Source of the DNA: Luminiphilus sp. | Lineage (GTDB): Bacteria > Pseudomonadota > Gammaproteobacteria > Pseudomonadales > Halieaceae | Direction: 5' to 3' | Length of the DNA stretch: 36,453 nt | NCBI GenBank assembly: GCA_012270045.1 | Contig: JAAXJC010000028.1 | Span: 1 to 36,453 of the forward strand | In this document: positions 1 to 8,163 of the stretch, one piece after another | Position numbering within the stretch: position 1 is the first letter of the stretch | How the letters are laid out: each line of letters opens with the position of its first letter | The notes under the pieces: generated by a model | Told to the model about the DNA's origin: nothing | The model's input: only the letters and a program-made list of their open reading frames with translations | Database searches by the model: none | Made by a program: the position numbers and the translations under genes

Positions 1-687
1 CGACAGAAGGTGCTGGAAGTGAAAGCCATGGATATGCCGGTCGTTGTTTCCATGGGGGGTGTGGCGGCATCGGGGGGCTACTACATCGCTGCGGACGCCG
101 ACGAAATCTGGGCTCATTCGGGAACGATCACCAGAACCATTGGTGTCTTCGTTGCCTTTCCCACCGTTGAAAAGCTGAATGACTGGGCCGGCATCACACC
201 CGATGGTGTCAGCACATCGAAGCTGCCCATGGCCGCCCGGTTTGACACAGGGGTTAACCAGGAGGGCAGGAGAATCATTAACAGCATTATCGCCAATATC
301 TACGACGACTTTGTCACCCTGGTAGCTTCCGGGCGCGGCAAGACCTGGGAGGAAATCAACGGGATTGCCGGTGGCAGGGTCTGGAGTGGTGAGGACGCGC
401 TGGGCATAGGGTTGGTTGATGCCCTGGGCGGCCTGCGCGCCGCCGTCGATGCCGCGGCGGCCCGTGCCGAGCTCGATGAGTTTGACACGCTGTATTTTGG
501 CACCCCCATCAGCCCCGAACAGCAGCTGCTTGAGCAGCTTGGGCGTGAACTCGGGCAGGTCTATGTGCCCGGGCGTTCCATTGTGGCGCGGCTGTCCGAA
601 CAGCTGGCGCCCTACCTGCGCCTGGCTGACAGCCTTCAGGACCCCGGTAACATTTATGTTCGTTGCCTGGAGTGCGGGTCCTACTAG
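1..687 (+). CDS. sppA: Signal peptide peptidase SppA, C-terminal part (5' end outside window)
   Basis: Membrane-bound serine protease (peptidase family S49) that degrades cleaved signal peptides in the inner membrane. The reading frame is open from base 1, so the N-terminus lies upstream. The visible 228 residues carry the second S49 domain. The nucleophile motif AASGGYYIA puts the catalytic Ser at codon 70-72, as in the C-terminal half of the E. coli 67 kDa enzyme. The GTITRTIGVF and DGVSTSK segments and the block VWSGEDALGIGLVDALGG also match the family. The partner Lys of the Ser-Lys dyad would lie in the missing part. The stop TAG overlaps the next gene's likely GTG by one base, suggesting coupled translation. 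Family assignment is firm; full length cannot be judged. Confidence 0.93.
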   Translation, partial: RQKVLEVKAMDMPVVVSMGGVAASGGYYIAADADEIWAHSGTITRTIGVFVAFPTVEKLNDWAGITPDGVSTSKLPMAARFDTGVNQEGRRIINSIIANIYDDFVTLVASGRGKTWEEINGIAGGRVWSGEDALGIGLVDALGGLRAAVDAAAARAELDEFDTLYFGTPISPEQQLLEQLGRELGQVYVPGRSIVARLSEQLAPYLRLADSLQDPGNIYVRCLECGSY

Positions 688-1394
688 TGTTCGAAAAAGT
701 GGACCTGGAAACAGCAACGACCCCGGCCCGGGCGGCGGCGACGCTTATAGTCGTTCGCGAGGCGTCAGCTGGATTGGAGGTACTGCTGCTGCGACGTAAT
801 CCGGACCTGAAAGTTATGGCTGGGGCCTGGGTATTTCCCGGGGGCAAGGTGGACGCCGACGATGCGGGAAGCGATGCCCTGTCCAGGGCCCGCAGCGCGG
901 CCATACGGGAATTGGCTGAAGAAACCGGTCTGTCCGCGCAGTCCGATTCGCTGCTCCAGTTCTCCAGGTGGTTGACCCCCGAGGTGGTTCGTCATCGCTT
1001 CGACACCTACTTTTTCCTGGCGCCCCAAAGTCCGGCTGCGGCGGTGCAGGTTGATGGTGGTGAAATCGTAGAACACCGTTGGGTGCGGCCCGAAGACGCG
1101 GTGGCCGAGCAGGCCGCGGGCGCGCTGAAGATACCGCCGCCCACGCTGGTGTCCCTGACCGATCTGGTAGGGCACGACAGCGTGGCAGGTTTGGTAGCCG
1201 CAGTAGAAAAACGATCACCCCCGTACTTTTTCCCCCGAATTACCGAGCTGGGGGATGATCATGTTTTTTTATATCCTGGGGATTCGGGTTACGAGGCCTC
1301 GGACCCGGCCCGGGTTGCCTGTCAACACCGAACCACGATGCGGGACGGTAGGTTCAGTTACCGACGGGATTTTAGTTGGCCGGATCGGGACTGA
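687..1394 (+). CDS. Nudix hydrolase (NUDT19-like, with extended Nudix box)
   Basis: About 235 residues. It probably hydrolyses a nucleoside diphosphate-linked substrate in the cytosol; the substrate cannot be read from sequence. The Nudix signature is recognisable: PGGKVDADD followed by RELAEETGL, the latter fitting REUXEEXGU exactly. The usual GX5E spacing is stretched by roughly ten residues between the two halves. Such insertions occur in NUDT19-type proteins, some of which act on CoA derivatives, but that activity is only a suggestion here. The start is uncertain: TTG 663 and GTG 672 lie inside sppA. GTG 687, overlapping the sppA stop and 14 bases after GGAG, is the best compromise. The 3' end overlaps the convergent lipoprotein gene by 23 bases. 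Confidence 0.85.
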   Translation: MFEKVDLETATTPARAAATLIVVREASAGLEVLLLRRNPDLKVMAGAWVFPGGKVDADDAGSDALSRARSAAIRELAEETGLSAQSDSLLQFSRWLTPEVVRHRFDTYFFLAPQSPAAAVQVDGGEIVEHRWVRPEDAVAEQAAGALKIPPPTLVSLTDLVGHDSVAGLVAAVEKRSPPYFFPRITELGDDHVFLYPGDSGYEASDPARVACQHRTTMRDGRFSYRRDFSWPDRD

Positions 1395-1968
1395 CCGCCG
1401 GCAGGCGGTGAATGCTTGCTGCCATTTGCCTGCTGAAATCTTCCAGCAGCTGGTTGTAAGCCGAAGCGATGTCACTGCCCTGCAGGCTGTCTGACAGCGG
1501 CGTTTGCAGGCTGATGAGTTCACTGGCAAAGGCGCCGTCCCTATGGGTCAGCACCGTCTCTGCCACCAGGGTGGCTTCCCCGGGAACACTGCGTAAATCC
1601 TGCACCTTGATGCGTATGGTGATGTCGGGTGCTTGTCGGCTATTCCAGGGATAGGGCCGAATATCATTGGTGGGCAGCATCCGGCTCAGATTCAGGGTAA
1701 CTACTCGGGCAATAGCGGCATCCAGGGGCTCAACCCATTTTTCCCCCCCGTCGACGGTCACCGCACTGCCGCGGGAATCCCGAACCAGGTTTGATCGGGA
1801 CAGGTACTCGGGGGCTGCCACCGGCATGACACCAATCGAGGGGCCCGGTTCCCCGCTAGCCGTCGCGGCGGTGGCGTCAAGTCGGTAGTACACGGGTGGT
1901 GGCGTGCTCTGGCAGGACAGCAGCAACAGCGCCATCATTGCCAACAGCCATCGTTGGGTGCTTGTCAT
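1372..1968 (-). CDS. PqiC-like auxiliary lipoprotein of an MCE-type ABC transporter
   Basis: A 198-residue outer-membrane-type lipoprotein. The N-terminus is a lipoprotein signal with lipobox LLLLSC, placing the lipidated Cys at residue 19. The mature part fits the ABC-type transport auxiliary lipoprotein family (PqiC/DUF330-like): YYRLDA near the start, a GVMPVAAPEYLSRSNLV stretch, and a C-terminal helix. Family members sit at the outer membrane and receive the end of an MCE protein tube that moves lipids across the periplasm. The start ATG overlaps the stop of the MCE gene (ATGA) and has a strong AGGAGG just upstream inside that gene, so the two are translationally coupled. It is the last gene of the leftward transport operon. 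The role comes from family and context. Confidence 0.87.
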   Translation of the reverse strand: MTSTQRWLLAMMALLLLSCQSTPPPVYYRLDATAATASGEPGPSIGVMPVAAPEYLSRSNLVRDSRGSAVTVDGGEKWVEPLDAAIARVVTLNLSRMLPTNDIRPYPWNSRQAPDITIRIKVQDLRSVPGEATLVAETVLTHRDGAFASELISLQTPLSDSLQGSDIASAYNQLLEDFSRQMAASIHRLPAVSPDPAN

Positions 1969-2942
1969 GGTTCCTCCTCGTCCGGGCGGCCCAGCAGTAG
2001 CGACTGGGGCGACTCCTCCAGACTGCGCGTCAGGGAGTTCAGCGACCTGCTGGCCCGGGAGATCTCTGACAGGGTCATGTTCAGGTTGTACAACGTCGGT
2101 GAATCCGGTTCCAGGAACTGGGCGGCATTGGCAGCAGCCCGGTCTACGCTCTCCAGGGCCTGCTGCACCTGGCTGATGGCCTGCCGTGTTTCATCTGCAA
2201 TCAGCGGAATCTGCTGCTCTGCCACCTGTGCCGCGGCCGCGGTGCTGCTGAGTGTGGCCTCCAACTGGGGCTGAAGCTCGGTCATCATCTGCTCCAGGGT
2301 TCCTCCCACCTGGGTGACGGTTTGCAGTGCCCTGTTGGTATTTTCCGGAATCTGCTGAAACGCGTCGCTGGTGGTCAGTGCTCGAATGGCCTCAGCCGTG
2401 TCCTGCAGATTGGCGGCGAGACTGCGGAAATTCAGTGTGTTGACGTCCATGACCAGTTGGTCGAAGGGTGAGGGGATGGTTGGAATCTCGAAATAATCGG
2501 ACTCGGGAGCCCGAATCTGCACATCGGTCTCGGGGAAAAAGTCCAGTTGCACGAACAGCAGTCCGGTCAGGAAGCTTGAATTGTTGAGCTGTGCCCGCAG
2601 CCCCGAGTTGATCAACTCCGGCCCCAGGGTGGCATCACCATCCGCCACGGCGGCGACTGCGGCTCTGTTGATCACGGCCTCCACCTCCATCCAGAGTCGC
2701 AGTTCGTCCGCATGCTGCAGGCGAACACGTATGTCGGTCACCTGGCCAATATTGGCGCCTCGGATAGCCACCGGCGCGCCTTTGTTGAGGCCATAGACGG
2801 AACCATCGAACACCATGATGACGGTCTGGGAATTTGCTGCGTCATAGCCCCGGCCGGCCACCAGCAGGGTGGCCACGACGGCTATCGCCAGGGCGGAAAG
2901 AATGAAGGCCCCCAGCAGGGTATGGGCGGTTTTTTCCTGCAT
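1965..2942 (-). CDS. MCE (MlaD-family) lipid-binding protein
   Basis: About 325 residues, anchored in the inner membrane by one N-terminal helix (residues 8-30) with the rest periplasmic. An MCE domain follows (about residues 35-115), with the typical VYGLNKGAPVAIRGANIGQV segment. The C-terminal half is a long Ala/Gln-rich helical region, probably coiled coil, ending with SLLLGRPDEEEP as in many MCE proteins of transport operons. It would form the ring or tube carrying lipids between the permease and the outer-membrane lipoprotein. I place the start at the ATG at 2942, which has GGGAGG about 11 bases upstream. An in-frame ATG at 2978 would add 12 polar residues and overlap the ATPase gene. 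It is longer than E. coli MlaD (183 aa) and far shorter than PqiB. Confidence 0.88.
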   Translation of the reverse strand: MQEKTAHTLLGAFILSALAIAVVATLLVAGRGYDAANSQTVIMVFDGSVYGLNKGAPVAIRGANIGQVTDIRVRLQHADELRLWMEVEAVINRAAVAAVADGDATLGPELINSGLRAQLNNSSFLTGLLFVQLDFFPETDVQIRAPESDYFEIPTIPSPFDQLVMDVNTLNFRSLAANLQDTAEAIRALTTSDAFQQIPENTNRALQTVTQVGGTLEQMMTELQPQLEATLSSTAAAAQVAEQQIPLIADETRQAISQVQQALESVDRAAANAAQFLEPDSPTLYNLNMTLSEISRASRSLNSLTRSLEESPQSLLLGRPDEEEP

Positions 2943-2949
2943 GTTCCGG

Positions 2950-3714
2950 TTAGCCTCCCGCAGCCGCTTCAGCAACACCCCGGTTCAAAAACTCCCGGAC
3001 GACCGCGTGTTCACTGTGTGTTTTGAGATGCAATGGTGGCCCTTGGTCCAGTAGCGTACGGCTTTCATTGTCGAGATAGATGGACTGGGTGGCAATGGCA
3101 AATATGCTGTCCAGTTCGTGTGTCACCATGACAACGGTAGCGCCCATACTTTCTGCGAGGGTGGCAATGAGGTCATCCAGCCGTCGTGAACTGATCGGAT
3201 CCAGGCCGGCGGAAGGTTCATCAAAGAACAGGAATTCCGGGTCCAGCATAATGGCTCTGGCGAGCGCGGCCCGTTTACGCATACCGCCACTGATCTCCGA
3301 GGGGAAGTAATTCTGATATCCCTCCAGGCCGACCAGGGACAGTTTCAGGCTGATAAGGTCAGCCCGTTCACCGGCGCTCATGCTGGTGTACAGCTCAAGC
3401 GGTAAGGACAGGTTTTCTGCCAGTGTCATGGCGCTGATCAGTGCGCCCTGCTGGAAGGTGACACCCCAGTTCATGCGCATTTGGCGCTGCCGGGCGGGTG
3501 AGGCGCTGGTGTAGCTGTGTCCGTCATACTGGACCTCGCCCCGGGCGGGGTGCTCCAGTCCCAGCATATTCCGTAGCAGCGTACTTTTGCCGCAGCCGCT
3601 ACCGCCCATAATAACGAAGACGTCACCGGCAGCGACCGTGAAGGTGAGATCCCGCTGGATGACGCGTTCACCATAGGCCAGCGTGAGATCAGTGACTTCA
3701 ATTGCAGCGCCCAT
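2950..3714 (-). CDS. MlaF-like ABC transporter ATPase
   Basis: A 254-residue cytoplasmic ATPase that powers the MCE lipid transporter. All ABC motifs are visible: Walker A GGSGCGKST (residues 37-45), Q-loop in VTFQQGALI, signature SEISGGMRKR (139-148; the SGGM variant is typical of the Mla/Ttg2 branch), Walker B FLFFDEP (161-167) with Glu166, and switch His199. It lies between the permease, whose stop is one base from this start, and the MCE protein. I therefore infer a permease-ATPase-MCE complex like MlaFED. Substrate and direction, phospholipid or another hydrophobic molecule, cannot be read from sequence. The start has only a weak Shine-Dalgarno, consistent with coupling to the permease gene. 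Confidence 0.93.
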   Translation of the reverse strand: MGAAIEVTDLTLAYGERVIQRDLTFTVAAGDVFVIMGGSGCGKSTLLRNMLGLEHPARGEVQYDGHSYTSASPARQRQMRMNWGVTFQQGALISAMTLAENLSLPLELYTSMSAGERADLISLKLSLVGLEGYQNYFPSEISGGMRKRAALARAIMLDPEFLFFDEPSAGLDPISSRRLDDLIATLAESMGATVVMVTHELDSIFAIATQSIYLDNESRTLLDQGPPLHLKTHSEHAVVREFLNRGVAEAAAGG

Positions 3715-3715
3715 G

Positions 3716-4840
3716 TCAGATGTCCAAAAGTTGGCAGGTGATGTTTACCAGCGCATCGGCGATGATGAGATACACCATGGCCACCACCACCGCTTCGGTC
3801 GTTGCTTTACCCACTCCTTCTGAGTTGCGGCCTGAGTTGAGCCCGGCCCGGCAACCAGCGATACCGACCAGGGCGCCAAACAGGACGGCTTTAACCAGGC
3901 CGACGACCAGATGGGATGGATACAGCGCCACCTGCACTTCAGACCAGTATTGGAGTGGCGTAACACCGAGTCCGCTGGACACCAGCCCGCCGCCCAATAT
4001 GCCAAGGACATTGGCAAACAGGGTCAACAGGGGGGTCATGACAATAATGGCCGCCACCCGGGGCAGGACCAGGAACTCCATGGGTGACACCCCCAGAATC
4101 TCTATGGCATCGACCTCTTCGTTGACGCGCATGGTGCCCAGTTGTGCGGCGTAGGCTGCGCCGGTTCGGCCCGCCAGAATAATCGCCGTCATCAGCGGCC
4201 CCATCTCCCGCAGTACACCGACGGTTACAAGATCGGCGACATATATCTCGGCTCCGAATTGCTTGAGTTGTACGGCCCCGAGATAGCCCAAAATCAGACC
4301 CACCAGGAAACTGGTCAGGCTGATGATGGGGAGGGCGTTGGGGCCTGTCTGGTAGCAGAAGTAAAGGAAGTCCCTGAACCTGCCCCTGCCTGAGCCGGTA
4401 ACCAGCCCCAGCCCGGACAGCACCAGGGCGCCGACAAACTCAGCCAGGTTGGCTACCTCACTGCCAACGGCTCGACTCGCGACCCGGGGGTCCAGCCTGG
4501 ACCAGAGTGTGGCGCGGGAGTTACCGCCTTGCTGGTCTTCCGGGCGCGCACCGGGGACCGCATCGGCCAGCACCAGTAACTTGCTGACTCCGGGGGGCCA
4601 ATCCTCCAGAAGCTCCAGGTCCTGGGCGTTAGCCCGTGCCCGCAGTGCGATGGCGGCCTGGACCAGTGTGGAATCCCAGTCATCGACCTCGCTGGCGTCG
4701 ATTTTCAGGGTGCTGAGGCTACCGATATCGGCCAGCAGGGTGGCGGGGTCCAAGTGCGATGTTTCCCTGCTCCAACTGCCCCTGAGTACGACCAGCATTT
4801 GCCGGTCATCGCGGGTTATCTGCAGGGCATCGTCGCGCAT
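3716..4840 (-). CDS. MlaE-family permease with fused N-terminal STAS domain
   Basis: A 374-residue inner-membrane permease. Residues 1-95 look like a STAS domain (EVDDWDSTLVQAAI corresponds to the usual conserved loop and helix). In E. coli the equivalent is a separate protein, MlaB, that binds and stabilises the ATPase. Residues 125-374 form the MlaE fold with several membrane segments and the conserved cytoplasmic segment GTMRVNEEVDAIEILGVSP, which docks on the ATPase. The fusion means no separate mlaB gene is needed, and none is seen. No soluble MlaC shuttle is present either, while a PqiC-like lipoprotein is, so this is a distinct MCE system from E. coli Mla. Such STAS-permease fusions are known elsewhere. 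It follows the DUF3806 gene by 10 bases. Confidence 0.91.
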   Translation of the reverse strand: MRDDALQITRDDRQMLVVLRGSWSRETSHLDPATLLADIGSLSTLKIDASEVDDWDSTLVQAAIALRARANAQDLELLEDWPPGVSKLLVLADAVPGARPEDQQGGNSRATLWSRLDPRVASRAVGSEVANLAEFVGALVLSGLGLVTGSGRGRFRDFLYFCYQTGPNALPIISLTSFLVGLILGYLGAVQLKQFGAEIYVADLVTVGVLREMGPLMTAIILAGRTGAAYAAQLGTMRVNEEVDAIEILGVSPMEFLVLPRVAAIIVMTPLLTLFANVLGILGGGLVSSGLGVTPLQYWSEVQVALYPSHLVVGLVKAVLFGALVGIAGCRAGLNSGRNSEGVGKATTEAVVVAMVYLIIADALVNITCQLLDI

Positions 4841-4850
4841 AATCCGACGG

Positions 4851-5411
4851 TTAGCGCCAGTTGGCGCCGGGCAACTTGGCTAGCGTCCGTTCGAGATTGC
4901 TTTGGTAGATGTCCTCAACAGCCCGTTCATGTCCCGCCTCCCAGCGGCGGGATATCATCGTGACCGGGAACAGAAATGTTTCGCTCTCCCGGTAGCGCAG
5001 CGCCCGTGATCGACCGGCACGATCCCGGTAGACCACCCAATCCATGTTAAGCTCCGCCGCGAACAGGTCGCCCAGGACCACCCCGAGGGCTTGCAGTTGC
5101 AGACTGTCATCCGCGGTGACCAGACCCCGGTCCAGGATGCGCTGCAGCGTGACGAGATCCCGGTCTGGCTGTCCCGTGAGTTGTGCCCCCAGGCGATTGG
5201 CCCAGGCCTCTACATCGGCTCGCTGTGCGGCCATGAATTGCTGGTCAATGGCGCTCAACGGTTCGATGCGTCGATCGACGGTTTCCGGCGAGAAGGAACC
5301 CTGCGCCCAGGCCGGTGTCCCAAGAAACAGTAGAAATAGGGTCAAGGCGGATAAACATAGCCTTGCCGCCGGTTGTATCGAGTGAATTGAAATGGATAAT
5401 TGCGCGATCAT
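4851..5411 (-). CDS. DUF3806 secreted protein heading the MCE operon
   Basis: About 186 residues. The ATG at 5411 gives a clean Sec signal peptide (hydrophobic core LSALTLFLLFLG, likely cleavage after AWA, residue 36). Upstream in-frame codons would run into dapA and spoil the signal, so the longer frame to 5546 is rejected. The C-terminal half carries the pattern of DUF3806: LGVVLGDLFAAELNMDWV, then ALRYRESETFLFPVTMISRR. The biochemical function of DUF3806 is not known to me. The protein is probably periplasmic. Its gene lies 10 bases before the STAS-permease gene in the same direction, so it is probably co-transcribed with the MCE transporter. A role in that pathway is a guess from position. 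The ribosome binding site is weak. Confidence 0.72.
   Translation of the reverse strand: MIAQLSISIHSIQPAARLCLSALTLFLLFLGTPAWAQGSFSPETVDRRIEPLSAIDQQFMAAQRADVEAWANRLGAQLTGQPDRDLVTLQRILDRGLVTADDSLQLQALGVVLGDLFAAELNMDWVVYRDRAGRSRALRYRESETFLFPVTMISRRWEAGHERAVEDIYQSNLERTLAKLPGANWR
5373..5400 (+). promoter_or_regulatory. Candidate sigma-70 promoter for dapA
   Basis: TTGTAT (5373-5378) and GATAAT (5395-5400) are separated by 16 bases. The -10 matches five of six consensus positions and the -35 three. Initiation near 5407 would give a leader of about 47 bases to the dapA ATG. The element lies inside the signal-peptide codons of the divergent DUF3806 gene. A short inverted repeat, TGCCA-N2-TGGCA at 5425-5436, sits between it and dapA and could be an operator. 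All of this is pattern matching only. Confidence 0.35.
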
Positions 5412-5453
5412 GAATGAAGCGGGCTGCCAGATGGCAAAGTTGGACACTTTTCT

Positions 5454-6326
5454 ATGATAACCGGAAGTATTGTTGCGCTGGTAACGCCCATGTCTCCCAA
5501 CGGCGAGGTGGACAGCGAGGCGCTGTCGAAGCTGATTGAATATCACATCGACTCGGGTACCTCAGCATTGGGTATCGCCGGAACGACTGGCGAGAGCGCA
5601 ACCCTGACCATGAAGGAGCATGCCGATGTTATCCGCTTTGCTGTCGAGTGTGCTGCGGATCGGATACCGGTGATAGCCGGTACTGGCTCAAACTCCACCC
5701 ACGAGGCCATTGAACTGACCGTTGCCGCCGCCGAAGCGGGGGCACATTCGGTTCTGCTGGTCACCCCTTATTACAACCGGCCTCCCCAGGAAGGCCTCTA
5801 CCAGCATTTTTGCCAGGTGGCCGGGTCGGTCAATATCCCCATCATCTTGTATAACGTGCCGGGGCGCACCGGAGTGGATCTGAGCAACGATACCGTCATG
5901 CGTCTCAGTGAGGTGGGTAATATCAATGGCCTCAAGGATGCCACCGGGGATGTCGCTCGGGGCGCAGACTTGATCGCCAGACTACCCGACACCTTCGCTG
6001 TTTACTCCGGGGACGACGCAACCGCCCTGGAATTAATGCGCCACGGAGCCAAGGGCAATGTATCCGTGACCGCCAATATTGCCGCGGCCCAGGTGGCAGA
6101 TGTATGCAGGCTGGCCCTGGCTGGAGATTTCCCAGCCGCCGCCGCTATAGACAGCCAGCTCTCCGCGTTAAATGACGCATTATTCATTGAGTCCAATCCT
6201 GTCCCTGTGAAATGGGCCATGGCAGAATTGGGCATGGTTCAGGAGGGCATACGTTTGCCGCTGGTTACGCTTTCGTCCGATCATCACGCAGCGCTTCGCG
6301 CCGCCATGCAGCAGGCTGGATTATGA
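5454..6326 (+). CDS. dapA: 4-Hydroxy-tetrahydrodipicolinate synthase DapA
   Basis: A 290-residue cytosolic enzyme condensing pyruvate with aspartate semialdehyde, the committed step of diaminopimelate and lysine synthesis. The active-site set falls at the same numbers as in E. coli: Thr44-Thr45 in GTTGES, Tyr107 in YYNRPPQ, Tyr133 in YNVPGRTG, Arg138, and the Schiff-base Lys161 in GLKDATGD. The length is normal. The ATG at 5454 is the first residue expected by homology, although no good Shine-Dalgarno is visible. It is followed by bamC with an ATGA overlap, the usual gammaproteobacterial linkage. The rest of the succinylase branch (dapD, dapC, dapE) is some 6-10 kb away in the opposite direction. 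Confidence 0.98.
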   Translation: MITGSIVALVTPMSPNGEVDSEALSKLIEYHIDSGTSALGIAGTTGESATLTMKEHADVIRFAVECAADRIPVIAGTGSNSTHEAIELTVAAAEAGAHSVLLVTPYYNRPPQEGLYQHFCQVAGSVNIPIILYNVPGRTGVDLSNDTVMRLSEVGNINGLKDATGDVARGADLIARLPDTFAVYSGDDATALELMRHGAKGNVSVTANIAAAQVADVCRLALAGDFPAAAAIDSQLSALNDALFIESNPVPVKWAMAELGMVQEGIRLPLVTLSSDHHAALRAAMQQAGL

Positions 6327-7363
6327 CAGGTTCCAGAGTGGGGTTGCTGTTATTGCCATGGGTACTGGTGCTGGGCGGTTGCAGCTGGATTTACGGTGAG
6401 GACGGATTGTTCCCCGATAACACCGATAGGTATCAGGAAGCTCCCGAACTGGCAGTGATTGAGGTCCCCGACGATGTCAACACAGTGGCCCTGGACGCCA
6501 CCTACCCGATCCCTGATGTGCAACAGAGTTTTTTGTTGGAGAGTGAGTTCGAGGTACCCCGGCCGACGCCCCTGACGGGCTCCAATGCTTACGACACGGT
6601 GCGTATCCAGCGACTGGGCGATGAAAGCTGGGCGCTGGTGGCGGTTGCCCCGGGGCAACTCTGGCCCCAGGTACGGGCCTTTCTGACCTCTTCCCAGATC
6701 GGTGTCGCCGGATCAGACGCCGAGTCCGGGTTGATTGATACCCAGTATGTCACTCTCCAGGATCGACCCCTGCCAACCCGATTTCGTTTCCAGGTTGATA
6801 CCGGAGTGCAGCGCAACACTTCCGAATTACACATTGTGCAACAGAACCAGTCCGGCACCGATGCGCCCTGGCCGGCGGCGTCAGATGACCTGGAACTTGA
6901 GCGCACCATGCTGCGCAACATAGCCCAGTTTATTGCCAACAGCGCCGAGGCGGCTCCCGTTTCGATGATGGCGGACCGGGCCATGGGGGATCAGGGCCGC
7001 GTGACCCTTGAGGACAGCGAAACCCAGACCCGACTGGTGTTGTTGCTGCCCTTCAACCGGGCCTGGGCTTCCCTGAACAAGGCGCTGCCAGAGGCGGGCT
7101 TTGCCATTGATGACAAAAACCGATCCGAGGGCCTGTTCTACCTCACGTTTGTGGGGCCCCAGGAAGAGGGCGATGGCGGTTGGTTCGACTGGATGTGGGG
7201 CGGCGAGGATGAGCATCCTCTGGCCGACCAGCAGTATCTGCTGAAAGTGGCATCGGTTGAGGAAAGCCGCATGGTGATTTCCCTGATGGCGAGCGATGGC
7301 GGGCCGGTCGAGCGCAGGGATCAGCAGGCCTTGTTGACCCTGGTCAAAGGCACTATCAACTGA
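6323..7363 (+). CDS. bamC: Outer membrane protein assembly factor BamC (lipoprotein)
   Basis: A 346-residue lipoprotein subunit of the BAM complex that inserts beta-barrel proteins into the outer membrane. The start ATG overlaps the dapA stop (ATGA). It gives a lipoprotein signal with lipobox VLGGC (Cys20), so the upstream in-frame extension from 6212 inside dapA is rejected. After the Cys there is a flexible N-terminal region, then two helix-grip-like domains (about residues 95-215 and 225-340). The match to E. coli BamC (344 aa) rests on length, architecture and the dapA-bamC linkage more than on sequence identity, since BamC diverges fast. The loop GPQEEGDGGWFDWMWGG in the second domain is acidic and aromatic. 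Confidence 0.87.
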   Translation: MTGSRVGLLLLPWVLVLGGCSWIYGEDGLFPDNTDRYQEAPELAVIEVPDDVNTVALDATYPIPDVQQSFLLESEFEVPRPTPLTGSNAYDTVRIQRLGDESWALVAVAPGQLWPQVRAFLTSSQIGVAGSDAESGLIDTQYVTLQDRPLPTRFRFQVDTGVQRNTSELHIVQQNQSGTDAPWPAASDDLELERTMLRNIAQFIANSAEAAPVSMMADRAMGDQGRVTLEDSETQTRLVLLLPFNRAWASLNKALPEAGFAIDDKNRSEGLFYLTFVGPQEEGDGGWFDWMWGGEDEHPLADQQYLLKVASVEESRMVISLMASDGGPVERRDQQALLTLVKGTIN

Positions 7364-8163
7364 TGCGTTTTGCTTCCCTGGGCAGTGGTAGCCAGGGGAA
7401 CTCGACCCTGGTCGCCGCAGATGACACGCTATTGATGGTGGATTGTGGCTTTACACCCAAGGAGGCGGAGGCCCGACTGCAACGGGTGGGTGTAACTCCC
7501 GCCTCACTGGATGCCATCCTTGTCACCCACGAGCATGGCGACCACTGTGCCGGTGTTGCGAGCCTGTCAAAGCGGCACGGTATTCCTGTTTATCTAACCC
7601 ACGGCACAGCCGCCACCAATCGTTTGTCGGGTTGCCATCAGCAGGTATTGGTGAACGCAGGTGCCCGCTTCAGCATCGGTTCCATCACCTGTTCCGCAGT
7701 GCCGGTGCCTCACGATGCCCGTGAGCCGGTGCAATTCAGGTTCGATGCCGGCGGTTGGTCCCTTGGCATCCTGACAGACCTGGGAAGCATTACCCCGCAC
7801 CTGGTGGCCAGCTTTTCCGGCTGCGATGGCTTGCTGCTGGAGTTTAATCACGAGCTGGATTTGCTGATGCAGGGGCCCTATCCGGGCACCCTAAAGCGAC
7901 GGGTGGCCGGGGATTTTGGCCACCTGAACAATGCCCAAGCGGGGCATCTACTGTCCCAGTTGGATAATCGAAGGCTCAGAATCCTGGTCGCCGGGCACCT
8001 CAGCCAACAGAACAATACCCCCGAGCACGCTTTGGCTGCGCTGGCGGGTGTGGCGGCTCATCACGGGGCCAGGATTCAGGTGGCTTCTCAGGATTCCGGT
8101 TTTGACTGGCTCTCGCTGCTGGAGGAGGCCGAGCCCTCATTATCAGCTGCGGTGGGTACTTGA
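7363..8163 (+). CDS. Metallo-beta-lactamase-fold hydrolase (YycJ/WalJ-like)
   Basis: A 266-residue cytosolic hydrolase with the metallo-beta-lactamase fold. The metal-binding motif THEHGDH supplies His56, His58, Asp60 and His61. FASLGSGSQGNSTLV at the N-terminus and DCGFTPKEAEARL are typical of the YycJ/WalJ group. Later candidate ligands are His (VPVPHDA), Asp (LTDLGS) and a C-terminal His in VAGHLSQQNN. Related proteins have been linked to nuclease or DNA-repair activities, but the substrate is unproven here. The start overlaps the bamC stop (TGATG). In Pseudomonas the same dapA-bamC-hydrolase order continues into purC; here the run ends, and the 3' end overlaps a convergent acyltransferase gene by 76 bases. 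Confidence 0.9.
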   Translation: MRFASLGSGSQGNSTLVAADDTLLMVDCGFTPKEAEARLQRVGVTPASLDAILVTHEHGDHCAGVASLSKRHGIPVYLTHGTAATNRLSGCHQQVLVNAGARFSIGSITCSAVPVPHDAREPVQFRFDAGGWSLGILTDLGSITPHLVASFSGCDGLLLEFNHELDLLMQGPYPGTLKRRVAGDFGHLNNAQAGHLLSQLDNRRLRILVAGHLSQQNNTPEHALAALAGVAAHHGARIQVASQDSGFDWLSLLEEAEPSLSAAVGT

